Shown here one piece after another: positions 1 through 10,661 of a DNA stretch of 64,000 nucleotides. The DNA comes from Cylicocyclus nassatus. Lineage: Eukaryota > Nematoda > Chromadorea > Rhabditida > Strongylidae. The position numbers and the translations under genes were made by a program. Numbering within the stretch: position 1 is the first letter of the stretch; each line of letters begins with the position of its first letter. Under the pieces are notes generated by a model, which had not been told where the DNA came from, did not search any database, and saw only the letters and a program-made list of their open reading frames with translations. The stretch spans positions 83,081,071 through 83,145,070 of the forward strand of contig CATQJL010000001.1 in the NCBI GenBank assembly GCA_958299035.1, read 5' to 3'.

Positions 1-289
1 AAGAGAGCATTTCTCCACGCGCAAGTGTTGTCAGCACCGCAGGAGCACTGTGTGGCTAAATCGGCTAGTCTATAACTCGCTCCAACAGTCTTTTTTGGTG
101 CACCATTAAGCTAAATCTTGTATTAGCAAAAGGTCACAACTTGTCTTTCTGATTTCCGAGCAACATCTACCTAGCCAAAACCTCTATTAAATCCCCGAAA
201 GGTCTTTCTCTTTATGATTGTAAGCTAAACAAGAGGAACATAAGCACACAGTGGCGGACAAATTTTCTTCAGGGAGGCTGTGCGGTAGG

Positions 290-550
290 GTAATTCGAAA
301 ATTTTTCGTCGAATGAATGAATATCGAATAAATTCGAAAACGAAAAATTTCGAATAAACGAATATCGAAGAAATTCGAAAATAAAAAATCTCTAATAAAC
401 GAATACCGAATAAATTTGAGGTTCAAAAATTCTCGAATGAATGAATTCCGAATAAGTGCGGAAAATCATATCGAATGAATGAATATCGAATATATTCGAA
501 CATTGGAAGTCGAATTTCGAATAAATATTCGAATGATTCATCGAATAACT
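290..550. repeat. TTCGAA-rich subterminal repeat, left end
   Basis: Dense tandem-like words such as CGAATAAATTCGAAA and CGAATGAATGAATATCGAA fill this stretch. It is the inverted counterpart of the array at 3404-3716 and lies just inside the left end of the outer element. Confidence 0.8.
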
Positions 551-632
551 AGAGCAACCATATCTCAAACTTGCCGACATATCTGGCTAAAGCCGATCCA
601 TGCATAATCAGCACCCATGTATCCCCTATACC

Positions 633-2358
633 CAGGGCCCGGCACCGATGGTTTTGGGTCAAACTGGACTTCGTTTTTGGAGTTAGAAGCAACGGGGACA
701 TCGTTTTTATGAGGTCCTGGTCCTGCCAAAAAACACGACCATGTCAGGTTTCACGAGTTGAACGTGTTCTTTCGCAAGCGCGCGAATTTCAAATGCAAGA
801 ATCAAACAAACAAATGGCTTGTTTACAGCGCACAAACAATCACATGGCTCCGAATTTGGGCTATGAGTATACAATATTACTCCAAACTATGTTATGTAAA
901 GTTCCCAAAACTTATGTGTCCTAATATCCGTTCTCGAATTTGTTGGTTTCTAGACCAACTACCAAACCAACTGGGTTGCTTCGGAGCATAAATATCGGAG
1001 AGTTCACATAAGTTTTGCACCTTTTTGATTTGGGCGATTAGAACAATCAAAAATCTATCGTATAGTGAAGAGAGCGGATCAAATCGTTGCCTCTCCCCTT
1101 TTTTAGTCAAAAGTAGTATAATTCTACGCGTTGATAGATATCGCGCTCCAATCACTTGCGGTGTCCTTTAAAATATGTGGCGAAAAATGCATCGCAACAT
1201 TGCAGCGTCAAAATGGTATTAGGTCGTTCCGAAAGTTCTTTCCGTTTTTTCAATCTATCATGAAAACGCGTGGAATGAAGGTAAAGAAACGCTTCAGGCA
1301 TCATTCAACGCAGCTTTTCTTCCTCTTTTCAATTGTCTTATTTCTGTTCCACTTGCTCTTGCAGTCAGTGAGATAATGGCCGAAATTTCGAACCCATGGT
1401 TTTTACTATGTTCAACTTTGGCAATTTATCACAATCTTCTTTTATGACTTTCGGAGGAGCTTTGATATATGTCACTTAGAGTAAACAAAGTGCAATGCAA
1501 TGCAATTTTTTGGCTTATCCAGCTGACTCTCGGTACTTTTTGAGGTCCACCATTTTTACAAAATAACTGAGTGTTTACCGCTTCGAAATATGAGATTTCG
1601 CATTTCACGTGTACACTCTCACGCGGGTTCAAAATCATGAATTATGGAAATTTTGTCGTAAGAAACCCCCACAAATGGGGAAGAAGAATACTCAGTAGAA
1701 AAAGAAGGAAAAGCTGCATCGAATGGCACTTTAGTTGTGCGCCGTTTTATGTTCTATGGCTCATGGCATCACCAAAAGTGGAATTTGATAGCATCAGAAA
1801 AATAATTCTAAAGAAATTTAAGGCTACTTATAGACGCCGAAAAATTGCATTAAATTGCACTTTGTTTACTCTATCTTACTGTTGTCAAAACTTTTCCAAA
1901 AGTTCAAAATAAAGATTGTGAAAAATCGCCAAAGTTGGACATGGTAAAAACCATGGTTTTGAGATTTTGGCCATTATCTCACTGATCACAAGAGCAAGCG
2001 GCACAGCAATAAGACAGTCGAAAAGAGGAAGAAAAGCAGCGTCGGATAGTGGCTGAAGCGTTTCCCTATCTTTATTCCTCTTGTTTTTATGATAGGTTGA
2101 AAAAACGGAAAGAACTTTTGGAACAACCTAATATTATGCCCAATGGAAGAGCCTTTAATCGACTTGAAATGTTTTCTTTTTGCTTTTTTGTTATATTGCA
2201 TACCTCAAAATGCGCTTTCTTCGCTTTTTTGTTGCTATTTTGGTTGAATAAGGGTTTCCCTACTGATTTTTACGTCGAGAGGGACTTCGTAAATTTTCAC
2301 GAAGTCATGGGGGACTTCTTTTCTTAAAAACCTCCAAACCAACGCGTGCCGGGCCCTA
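633..2358. mobile_element. hAT-like non-autonomous element (CAGGGCCCGGCAC ends)
   Basis: An exact 8-bp direct repeat CCTATACC flanks the block at 625-632 and 2359-2366. The ends are CAGGGCCCGGCAC and GTGCCGGGCCCTA, inverted apart from the last bases. An 8-bp duplication with CAGGG ends is the established hAT signature. Sequence either side of the insertion resembles 2662-2720, a related copy without the insertion. No transposase ORF is visible; most of the interior is the nested element at 1219-2131. Confidence 0.75.
1219..2131. mobile_element. Foldback element with mariner-like ends, innermost insertion
   Basis: The block begins TTAGGTCGTTCC and ends GGAACAACCTAA, with TA on each side (1217-1218 and 2132-2133). 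The two halves are inverted copies of one another; for example GAGATAATGGCC near 1370 pairs with GGCCATTATCTC near 1969. TTAGG ends with a TA target are typical of mariner-like elements. No transposase is encoded, so it is a non-autonomous hairpin element. It resembles the element at 34465-35412 in its ends. Confidence 0.75.
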
Positions 2359-3156
2359 CCTATACCAACTCCTAGCTCAAAATTTTCCAAAAATCGCTGA
2401 AATAAATAAAATAGAATTTGATTTTAACACATTGACGACCGCTTGACACACATGACACACCATGACTTTTATTGAAATGGCTACTAAAATGTGTCAAATC
2501 AACTGCGGGAGTTTTCTTTCATGCTGGATTTAGATACAACCTCTACTGTTTTTGCCAGCATTTCAGCGCTACTGTATGTGTACTGTAGATGGAATTGTGC
2601 GTGATTTTATTTGAGGAATGTTGAGTGGTCCGAGAAAGGCTTCGGTCGTCAATGTGTTAATCAGCATCCACTCACTCCCCTCCCCGTATCATTCCAACCT
2701 CGTAGCTCGAAATTTTCCAGAAATCGATGAAGTTGGTCAGTTGGCAACTACTCTATACATCAGCAAGAAGTCGTATTTTACGCATTATCGGACAATCTAA
2801 AAAAGCGGTCGATATAAATTTTGATCAAAACATATTCTAGAAGGACAGAATGCAGGGCATTTATCTTTTTAGTAAGTTGTACACGCTAAACATTTGTGGT
2901 AAGCTGGCGTTATATTTGAAGACATCTCGTAACTGGCAAATCGCGTACGGCGATCTAAACCGTCTAATCCTCCACTCAGCTGTAATGTCCTTTACTCAAA
3001 TTACACCAATTGGCAAAAAATCTCTAAAGTAGCGAATAGAGGCAGTTGCGCAATATAATTTATGCGAGCAAGAGTGCTCACAAGGTGGGCTTTGCGTACC
3101 ACGAGCATGAGCAATTCAAAGAAAGAAAAACAGGCATTTCAAAACACTTTCAATAT

Positions 3157-3453
3157 ATGAATTCGGAACATGAGCTTAATTTGATAGCTTCTTTGGATGG
3201 TGCCAGTAGCAGTGCGAACAATCTCATTGATCGAATAAGCATCAGTTATAATCCACATATGATTTTTTTACTGTCGCAAGCATTCGAAAGAATGCGACTC
3301 TCCATACAGTCCAGAGGTCATAATTTTTGCAAAAGATGCATTACCGAGTTTTGCGAAAAAAACGCGGACGAAGTGAACTTGATACTCAGCCCTGACTACG
3401 GAGTTCATTCGAATACGAATTCGAATAAACATTCGAATAAAACATTCGAATAA
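3157..3453 (+). CDS. Unidentified ORF inside the outer element
   Basis: An open frame of about 98 codons runs from an ATG at 3157 to a stop at 3453; the frame is open upstream to about 3046. I do not recognise the product. A CKRC pair followed by EFCEKN is the only notable motif. The reading frame runs into the TTCGAA repeat at its end, which makes the C-terminus low complexity. It could be a decayed transposon gene, a captured exon or chance. Nothing upstream looks like a start region. Confidence 0.2.
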   Translation: MNSEHELNLIASLDGASSSANNLIDRISISYNPHMIFLLSQAFERMRLSIQSRGHNFCKRCITEFCEKNADEVNLILSPDYGVHSNTNSNKHSNKTFE

Positions 3454-3716
3454 AATCTATTCGAAACTCCTTTTTTTGATTATTCGAGTTTTCGAATAAT
3501 ATTCGAAACCTCGTTTTTTGATTATTCGAGTTTTCGAATTTTATTCGAAACCCTGTTTTTTGATTATTCGAGTTTCGAATTTTATTCGAAACCCCGTTTT
3601 CTCAATTATTCGAGTTTCGAATATTACTCGAAAACGGAAGAACTCCGAATATCGAATTTCAAATACGAACACATATTCGAATGTTTTATTCGAATGATCG
3701 AATTTCTATTCGATTC
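3404..3716. repeat. TTCGAA-rich subterminal repeat, right end
   Basis: Four to five imperfect units of about 50-60 bp, each with TTCGAAACC, a T-run, GATTATTCGAG and TTCGAAT. It mirrors 290-550 in inverted orientation and closes the outer element. Confidence 0.8.
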
Positions 3717-3895
3717 GGACCCAAGTATACTGTGCGGGTCGCTTTCCAAATCTTCGCGGGCTTATCCCAAAATTTTGAAGACGTGCGTGGCCAGCAAGCA
3801 ATTAAAGACTCCAGAGATTTCTTTTTCAACAGAACAGGCAAACCTTTGAACATTTAAAATAAAAAATTGGACACTCGCACAACTCTACAATTCAA

Positions 3896-4240
3896 AGGCA
3901 GTGTCCAGGCATATCGCATGGGGTTTCTGCCTAAAAATAGATGAGGGGTCTTAATAAGGTAAGACCTAAGCAGCGCAAATGATCTCACAGCTGAGGAATC
4001 CATCCCCAAACACTCGGCGCCTACGCCGTGACTGTAATTCGCGATTGACTTAGGATGGGTAGCGAACGTAGCCTAGGGTGAGAGAAGTCACCTTCGGCGG
4101 CACACGTGCAGAAAGTTAGGCAGGGATTTCTCAGCCGTAAATGAATAATTTGCGCTGCCGCTTGGATATTGCCTTATAAGACCTCCTCATCATTTTCCAC
4201 GCAAAAATCCCGTGCGCCTAGATTTACCTGGACACCGCCT
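3896..4240. mobile_element. TTAA-family MITE, ancestral copy (unit 0)
   Basis: Starts AGGCAGTGTCCAGG and ends CCTGGACACCGCCT, flanked by TCAA on both sides. The same insertion sits at the same relative position at 36355-36708 and 54559-54914, so it predates duplication of the units. No coding capacity. Confidence 0.7.
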
Positions 4241-4359
4241 TCAAGCAGCTTGCAGACAAATTTCATTTTCAAGGAATAGGGGGCGTGATTTCTGCGTGAC
4301 AATGCAAACAGTGATAAAAAGTTTATTTACAACAAAACACGTTTAAGACTAATGGTTAA

Positions 4360-4789
4360 AGGCAGCGTCCAGGCAAGATCCATCCACCCAGATTAGCACA
4401 TAGTTGTAAAGAGGGGTCCATGAGTATCCGATCTGCGTTGGTCCCATCCTTTGACGTGGCCTCTAAAAGGAGATACGGCCTGTGATACGTATCACAAACC
4501 GCCACTTATCACAAACCACCCCTGAGGACAAGTGCTCACGCAATTGTGCAGTTGCATGGCAGTCGCACTGTACACGCAATGCAACTGCATCCGTGCAGTG
4601 CAGCTCTCAAGCTGATATGCGATGGGGATGAGCAATCCCAAACTCGTCCGCTTTTTAAAGAGAGGGTCCCCAAGAATCGGGATTTTTGGGGGTTCTGAAC
4701 GATTTGGACTTCACGATTGTGATTAGAGCCACATAAAGGCCCCAGAATGGCAGAAACATGAGAAGCGAAATTTTGCCCGGACGCTGCCT
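4360..4789. mobile_element. TTAA-family MITE, private to unit 0
   Basis: Ends are AGGCAGCGTCC and GGACGCTGCCT, each flanked by TTAA (4356-4359 and 4790-4793). The sister region near 36.82 kb reads straight through GGTTAATTACAG with one TTAA, an empty site that defines the 4-bp target. A TTAA target is typical of piggyBac-type transposition. The element is non-coding. Confidence 0.8.
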
Positions 4790-4813
4790 TTAATTACAGC
4801 AGAAATAAACGAC

Positions 4814-4948
4814 GGGTGGGGGAACGAAAGCCGCCAGGTCCAGCCGCCTCCGCGGACTGCTGGTCCTGGAACGACATGCAACAACGCTGCGAAAGGACCA
4901 GCTGGCCGCGAAAGGCGGCTGGACCTGGCGGCTTTCGTTCCCCCACCC
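4814..4948. mobile_element. Mutator-like MITE (GGGTGGGGG ends), copy 1
   Basis: A 135-bp element with long inverted ends starting GGGTGGGGGAACGAAAGC. It is flanked by exact 9-bp direct repeats ATAAACGAC (4805-4813 and 4949-4957). A 9-bp duplication is typical of Mutator-like elements. A near-identical copy in opposite orientation lies at 44717-44851, which suggests recent activity. Confidence 0.85.
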
Positions 4949-5100
4949 ATAAACGACTATTGACTCTGGCAGCAAGAGTAGGGTATTACAAGTCTGAAAT
5001 TGCGAAAAATGATGCTACCTATCTGTTCAGGTTTTGCCACAACAGATAATGAGCCTAGTATAGAGAAAACTACTCATTGTGATCAATTCACGTCCTAATA

Positions 5101-5262
5101 TGTGCGATTGCACACACTGCGCGTGCCATCCTAGCTTCTTTGATCAAACGCTTTCCATGCATCTGGAAAGACACTTGATATGGATTTTTCAAAACACACG
5201 TACGAAATCTCTAACACATCCTAGATGGAACGACCAAAGTGCGCAGTGTGTGCGATCGCACA
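5101..5262. mobile_element. Short MITE with TGTGCGAT ends (unit 0)
   Basis: TGTGCGATTGCACACACTGC at the left is inverted as GCAGTGTGTGCGATCGCACA at the right, flanked by TA. The same element lies at 36987-37147, 23616-23739 and 48172-48327 beside the same flanking sequence, so it marks an old duplication. Confidence 0.65.
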
Positions 5263-5289
5263 TATCAGAGTACCACAGAAACCACCGGT

Positions 5290-5952
5290 TCGCAACCGCT
5301 TGAGGAGGAGTTGAGATCAAAGGCAAAATCGATCGGCAAAATGGTCCTCTCCCAGATTTCGGTGGTGCTAGGTAGTAGACCTCCCAAGTACATCATAGCC
5401 CCAACATCAACCTCCAATTCATGCGCTAGGTTCAGTAAAGGAGCTTCAAAACTCCATCAGCCCCGCCCACTTCCACTGAACAGGCGTCAGTGGTGGAGTT
5501 TCAAAGCGCTTTTCGGGGGGGGGGATTGGGAGGTTGAGGCTGCGATGTACTTGAGGGTCTACTATGAAAGTGCCAGAATCTGACAGGGTTCCATTTTGCC
5601 GATCCACTGCCTTTACACAACGGACACTTGGTAACTGGTCGCGTTAGCGAAATTGTGCCTGGCCTCTCGCTGGTCACGATTAACAATGCTTTTCCATTCT
5701 TCACTCTAAGCCCAAAATTATGATTACATTTCATTTGTTATTGGCCATTGCAGTCATTTAATAAATGACATTCTCGAATTCAAAAATCCTCGTCCAGTGT
5801 CAATTCTAGTGTCAAACGCTCAACTTTCAATTGTGCTACCTCCGCGCGACCAGTTACCGATCAGCAGTTCAAATCTCGAATATGGCGACTGCGGTGCCTA
5901 TGCTCACATAGTGGAAAAAACTCCAAACAATAAAAAAATTTATTTGATTAGT
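5290..5952. other. Non-coding paralogous flank of a W-type BTB gene
   Basis: This stretch aligns by eye with 37160-37750, 23770-24060 and 48350-48660. It includes a short G-run at about 5513. I see no convincing exon. It ends where the LINE tail begins. Confidence 0.5.
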
Positions 5953-5963
5953 TTCACGTAAAC

Positions 5964-5990
5964 ATTTATTTATTTATTTATTTATTTATT
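5964..5990 (-). repeat. ATTT tail, 3' end of the LINE
   Basis: An uninterrupted (ATTT)n run. Read on the minus strand it is an (AAAT)n tail, as expected at the 3' end of a minus-strand LINE insertion. To its left is GTTTCACGTAAAC, which matches the W1 sequence near 37.75 kb, so this marks the insertion junction. Confidence 0.6.
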
Positions 5991-6652
5991 CATACGCTCT
6001 ACGACGTTCCTTACAAAAAGAACAAGAGGAAAAAAAATACACACACAGTAAATCGAACAACCCCAGTCAAGGTCCACCGTGCCGTTGGGTCCATACCTTT
6101 AAATTGGTTAAGAAGTATGTTTGATAGAGCTTGCATGTGACTGCTCTGGACTACAATTGTCATAAAGATGTGATCATGGAGATGGTGCCCATGCCCCCAT
6201 TACTGCCAGCAAAACGTCCCTGAGATAAACTATCTAACTCAGGATTGCATGGTGGATATACTCCCACCGCATGAGGCTAAAAGGAAGAGTCAGTTACTCG
6301 AGAATACTTGATTAATAAGAAGTGTTGTAATGGAACATTGTAATCGAGAAGATAATAGGTTGTTGCAAGTTGTGGAGGTGGTGATCCTTCATACTCGTAC
6401 GCTAGCAAAGTGCTCTCGAAATACTAAATTAAGCAAAGCGGGCTTGGTCAGTAGAGTAGCAGAAAAACCTTGCCCAAAAGAATTCCGGGGAGAGACCAAT
6501 GCTCCGAGAGAAAATCAACAAAATTCCGCGTTAATAACTCAACTAGAGCAAGTCAGCAAGCATTAAAGGTTGGGAAAAGGAAGATTGTTGTTCAGGCCTG
6601 CACTAACATGGTGGCTTTATATGGGTTATAAGGCCTTGGCCATACCCTGCCG
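5991..6652. other. Probable LINE 3' untranslated region
   Basis: There is no gene. The stretch sits between the ATTT tail and a minisatellite, in a block absent from the sister units. I infer it is the distal part of the minus-strand LINE 3' region, separated from the ORF by the giant palindrome. Confidence 0.3.
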
Positions 6653-6980
6653 GTGTTGTCGACACCGCCAGTGCCACCCACGTCACCGGCGCCGCCGACG
6701 TCACCAGTGCCACCCGCGCCACCCATGCCCCCAGCGCCACCGCCTTTGAGCGGTAACACTGGGAACATGAGCAACACGAGCAACACCAGCAACATCGGCA
6801 ACACCGGCAACACGAGCAACACCGGCAACATAGGCAACACCAGCAACATGAGCAACACCACCGGCAACGGCAACATGAGCAACACCGGCAACATGGCAAC
6901 ACCGGCAACACGAGAAACAAAGGCAACATCAGCAACATCGGCAACAAGAGAACACAGGCAACATGGGCAACACAGGCAAA
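6653..6980. repeat. 9-bp minisatellite (AACACCGGC / AACATGAGC)
   Basis: Imperfect tandem 9-mers run through 6750-6976, preceded by a GC-rich CACCGCC/CACCCACG section. The length is a multiple of three, so long ORFs (Gly-Asn-Thr/Ser or Pro-rich) appear in several frames on both strands. These are by-products, not genes. Confidence 0.9.
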
Positions 6981-8470
6981 GTATGGCCAAAGCCTAAGAA
7001 ATGCAGAAAGAAATAGTATAATATCTCCTGCGTGACGAAGGCGGTTGCCCAAATAGGTTGAAGCGTGTCGCGCACGCGGCGCGCGGGCAATTGTCAGCCT
7101 TGGAGCGCGCGCAGGCTCGGTCAGCGGTCATCCACGAAGCGCGCGTCGCACGACAGCCAGCCGGCCACGTTATTGTTGCTAACTTTTGCTGTTATTGTGG
7201 ACTGCGATGACTCTACTCGTCCAGTGAGGTGAGTTTTCACTTCAATTTTTCTTATTATGTGACGTTTTGATACTAGATTTGTGTGCTGACTATTTTCTAT
7301 GGCTTTGTGTGCTGCATGCTTGTGCTATGTGTCTGCATTCCGTTGTTTGTGTGCTCTCCTTGTTCTTCATTGCTCTCCCTGCTTTTCGTTTCTTTTTTCA
7401 ATCTCCTTTGTAAACTTTCTGTTTGTTGTGAATGTTTTTTCTGCATTGCTGTGTGAATGCTCGTGAGCAGAGGCAGATTTGTTTTTCCACAGCCCTGTCT
7501 CTTGACCCCTGCATGCTTTCAGTCTTCACCAGTGCTTGTAAGAGCTGTGCATCTTCGTTTTTGCTTCTTTGTGAGAAGGCAAAACCCTAGATAGCGTGGC
7601 TATCAAGCATTTTTGTTTTGAATGCATGCTGCAAAAGAAGACAGTGTATTTTCAGTGCAGTATATGATGTTTTCTGAAGGTAAGTCTTCTTCATAGCCTT
7701 TTACTGATTTTTCTTCTTGCTTTCATTGATCCATTGCTTTCCGTATGATACTTACGCATGTCACTGACCTGCACAGCGGCATGAAACATGCTTATGCTAG
7801 TGCAGCATCTCGTGTAGGTATTCCTCATTTCCTTTCATTTTCTTCTGCGCATTGTTTCTTGTGCCTGCATGAACCATTAGCAAAAAAGACATTCTTTTTC
7901 GCACCTTTCTTCGCAGTTCTTCACGAACCGCTCATACCAGCCATGCATCTTTGGTTTTGCTTCTTTGTGAGAAAGTAAACCCACAAGATCTTGTGGCTAA
8001 GAAGCGGTCTACTTAGAGCAAAAAGACACGTTTAATTTCAGATGTGATAGCGAATGTCAAATACACGTAAGTTTAACAAACCCAGTCCAATTATTTTTTT
8101 GTTTCCTTCTTTGGCGATCATTCTGGTACAATTACAAACTGACACAGAGTCCGGCTATCGTGAATGGTTTTTCACTGATATCATCTTTGATCCTTCAGAA
8201 CTTAGATTGTGTCAACTGTTTGTAATCGTTGTTTTCAATCTCTCCCACAATCCTTATGCGTTCACCGTTCAAGTTGGTCAGGCCTTTCTGGTTTCCCTCC
8301 TTTTATGAACGTGAAACTTTGAATGGCATGGCTAGCAAAGCGGGCTGTTGAACTTGATCTTCAAACTCCTATCTTTTGATCCTATTTAATAGTCTAATTG
8401 CTGCTCAAACGGAATAAGATTGATTGCCTTGTTCAATGAGTAACATATGGCGATTTTTGGTTGCAAAGCG

Positions 8471-8577
8471 TAAGATAAGTAAGCTGATAAGTGGGCTTAC
8501 TCCCTAACGTCGCTTGAGGCTCCCACTTACTCTACAGGCGACCGGTGTAGTGGGGTCAATAAAGCGAACTTATCTTA
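8471..8577. repeat. Hairpin 1 in the palindrome spacer
   Basis: TAAGATAAGT at 8471-8480 pairs exactly with ACTTATCTTA at 8568-8577. An inner pair, AAGTGGG and CCCACTT, can extend the fold. It lies in the unique 0.6-kb spacer between the palindrome arms. Confidence 0.6.
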
Positions 8578-8591
8578 ACTTGAAAGGCGCT

Positions 8592-8642
8592 GGTCACTAA
8601 CTCTTGAATAGGAGCTTTGCACCTATCTAAGAGTTAGTGACC
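8592..8642. repeat. Hairpin 2 in the palindrome spacer
   Basis: A perfect 14-bp stem, GGTCACTAACTCTT with AAGAGTTAGTGACC, with an inner stem ATAGG/CCTAT. It sits about 30 bp from the geometric centre of the whole palindrome. Confidence 0.75.
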
Positions 8643-10279
8643 ACTGTGTGTGAGTTACCAAGCGCTTAAGTCAAGCTTCACTTCTTGAGCTGCTCGTTGC
8701 CTTGGGCTATAAGTGAGCAAAATTTTGATTTGCAGTGTTTTGAGCATTAGTGTTTGGCCGAAATCGTCTCCATCATGGCTTCAACGACTTCTAACTTTGT
8801 GAGTTTCAATAATAAGCATTGATAGACGTAAACATTAGTTTATCTAGTCTTCCATCGCTCGCCGTCTGCTCTTGAGCAGAGAGAACTTAAGGGATGATAC
8901 TCCCACAGTAAGTTAAATCTCTATAAGATAACAAATGAACATGTTGAACGCTTTGCTAGCCATGCCATTCAAAGTTTCACGTTCATAAAAGGAGGGAAAC
9001 CAGAAAGGCCTGACCAACTTGAACGGTGAACGCATAAGGATTGTGGGAGAGATTGAAAACAACGATTACAAACAGTTGACACAATTTAAGTTCTGAAGGA
9101 TCAAAGATGGTATCAGTGAAAAACCATTCACGATAGCCGGACTCTGTGTCAGTTTGTAATTGTACCAGAATGATCGCCAAAGAAGGAAACAAAAAAATAA
9201 TTGGACTGGGTTTGTTAAACTTACGTGTATTTGACATTCGCTATCACATCTGAAATTAAACGTGTCTTTTTGCTCTAAGTAGACCGCTTCTTAGCCACAA
9301 GATCTTGTGGGTTTACTTTCTCACAAAGAAGCAAAACCAAAGATGCATGGCTGGTATGAGCGGTTCGTGAAGAACTGCGAAGAAAGGTGCGAAAAAGAAT
9401 GTCTTTTTTGCTAATGGTTCATGCAGGCACAAGAAACAATGCGCAGAAGAAAATGAAAGGAAATGAGGAATACCTACACGAGATGCTGCACTAGCATAAG
9501 CATGTTTCATGCCGCTGTGCAGGTCAGTGACATGCGTAAGTATCATACGGAAAGCAATGGATCAATGAAAGCAAGAAGAAAAATCAGTAAAAGGCTATGA
9601 AGAAGACTTACCTTCAGAAAACATCATATACTGCACTGAAAATACACTGTCTTCTTTTGCAGCATGCATTCAAAACAAAAATGCTTGATAGCCACGCTAT
9701 CTAGGGTTTTGCCTTCTCACAAAGAAGCAAAAACGAAGATGCACAGCTCTTACAAGCACTGGTGAAGACTGAAAGCATGCAGGGGTCAAGAGACAGGGCT
9801 GTGGAAAAACAAATCTGCCTCTGCTCACGAGCATTCACACAGCAATGCAGAAAAAACATTCACAACAAACAGAAAGTTTACAAAGGAGATTGAAAAAAGA
9901 AACGAAAAGCAGGGAGAGCAATGAAGAACAAGGAGAGCACACAAACAACGGAATGCAGACACATAGCACAAGCATGCAGCACACAAAGCCATGGAAAATA
10001 GTCAGCACACAAATCTAGTATCAAAACGTCACATAATAAGAAAAATTGAAGTGAAAACTCACCTCACTGGACGAGTAGAGTCATCGCAGTCCACAATAAC
10101 AGTAACAGCAAAAGTTAGCAACAATAACGTGGCCGGCTGGCTGTCGTGCGACGCGCGCTCCGTGGATGACCGCTGACCGAGCCTGCGCGCGCTCCAAGGC
10201 TGACAATTGCCCGCGCGCCGCGTGCGCGACACGCTTCAACCTATTTGGGCAACCGCCTTCGTCACGCAGGAGATATTAT

Positions 10280-10661
10280 GTAGAAAGACGAATCTCAGTG
10301 GCCGTGTTCGCTCGAATATGGCAAAACAGATGTCGGACTACATCGCACGTATGAGAATGTTGATGTTGATGCTGATACAGTTGATGCCGCATAAGGAAAT
10401 AGAGTTGCAGTCGCAGTCCAGACGGTAGATGGAGCATAAAATATCAGCCATAATTCATACAGCAGAAAATAGTCACCAGACAAGAAAGCGCTCATGAGCC
10501 AGATCTGAAAAAGAAACATTAGAACGAACTCAAAACAGAGAAAAGACAGAGGTTATAAAAAAAGGCTATACAAAAAAACCACATCGTAGACTTCTTAGTT
10601 CAGACAGGCTATGGCTATGGCTTCTACCTGAATCAAATACATACAAAAGAAAACGAAAACA
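10280..10661 (-). other. Proximal 3' region of the LINE
   Basis: No gene is seen between the palindrome and the LINE stop codon. I interpret it as LINE 3' untranslated sequence on the minus strand. Confidence 0.35.

Larger units (their letters stand above)
286..3729. mobile_element. AT-rich outer transposable element of a three-level nest
   Basis: The sequence CTGTGCGG occurs at 278-285 and again at 3730-3737, directly flanking this block, which reads as an 8-bp target-site duplication. The sister regions at about 36.19 kb and 54.06 kb run straight through the same place without the block, so they act as empty sites. Both ends carry inverted, AT-rich subterminal repeats built from TTCGAA/TATTCG words. 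The 8-bp duplication suits hAT-type elements, but I see no transposase. It contains a second insertion at 633-2358, which contains a third at 1219-2131. Confidence 0.7.
7018..10279. mobile_element. Giant near-perfect palindrome (two arms of about 1.33 kb)
   Basis: The left arm 7018-8342 and right arm about 8949-10279 are inverted copies with only scattered differences: for example AACTTAGATTG against AACTTAAATTG, GATATCATC against GATACCATC, and CACGAAGC against CACGGAGC. The outer boundaries are ATAATATCTCC and GGAGATATTAT. Each arm contains donor-like sites (CCAGTGAGGTGAGT; ACACGTAAGT) and the same 77- and 84-codon ORFs, so it could encode short spliced exons. No transposase or clear target duplication is seen. 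It lies in a block missing from sister units, so it is an insertion, possibly into the LINE 3' region. Confidence 0.8.

Noticed and set aside
6592..7052. Cys- or Pro-rich ORFs on both strands
   Set aside because: They arise from the 9-bp minisatellite, which keeps several frames open at once.
8054..9237. Mirror-image 84-codon ORFs as two real genes
   Set aside because: They are the two arms of one palindrome. They start beside donor-like sites and show no domain; they may contain exons but not as full ORFs.
7018..10279. Palindrome as a simple assembly mirror error
   Set aside because: The arms carry scattered independent differences and a unique spacer, which a mirrored copy would not. Long reads are still the decisive test.
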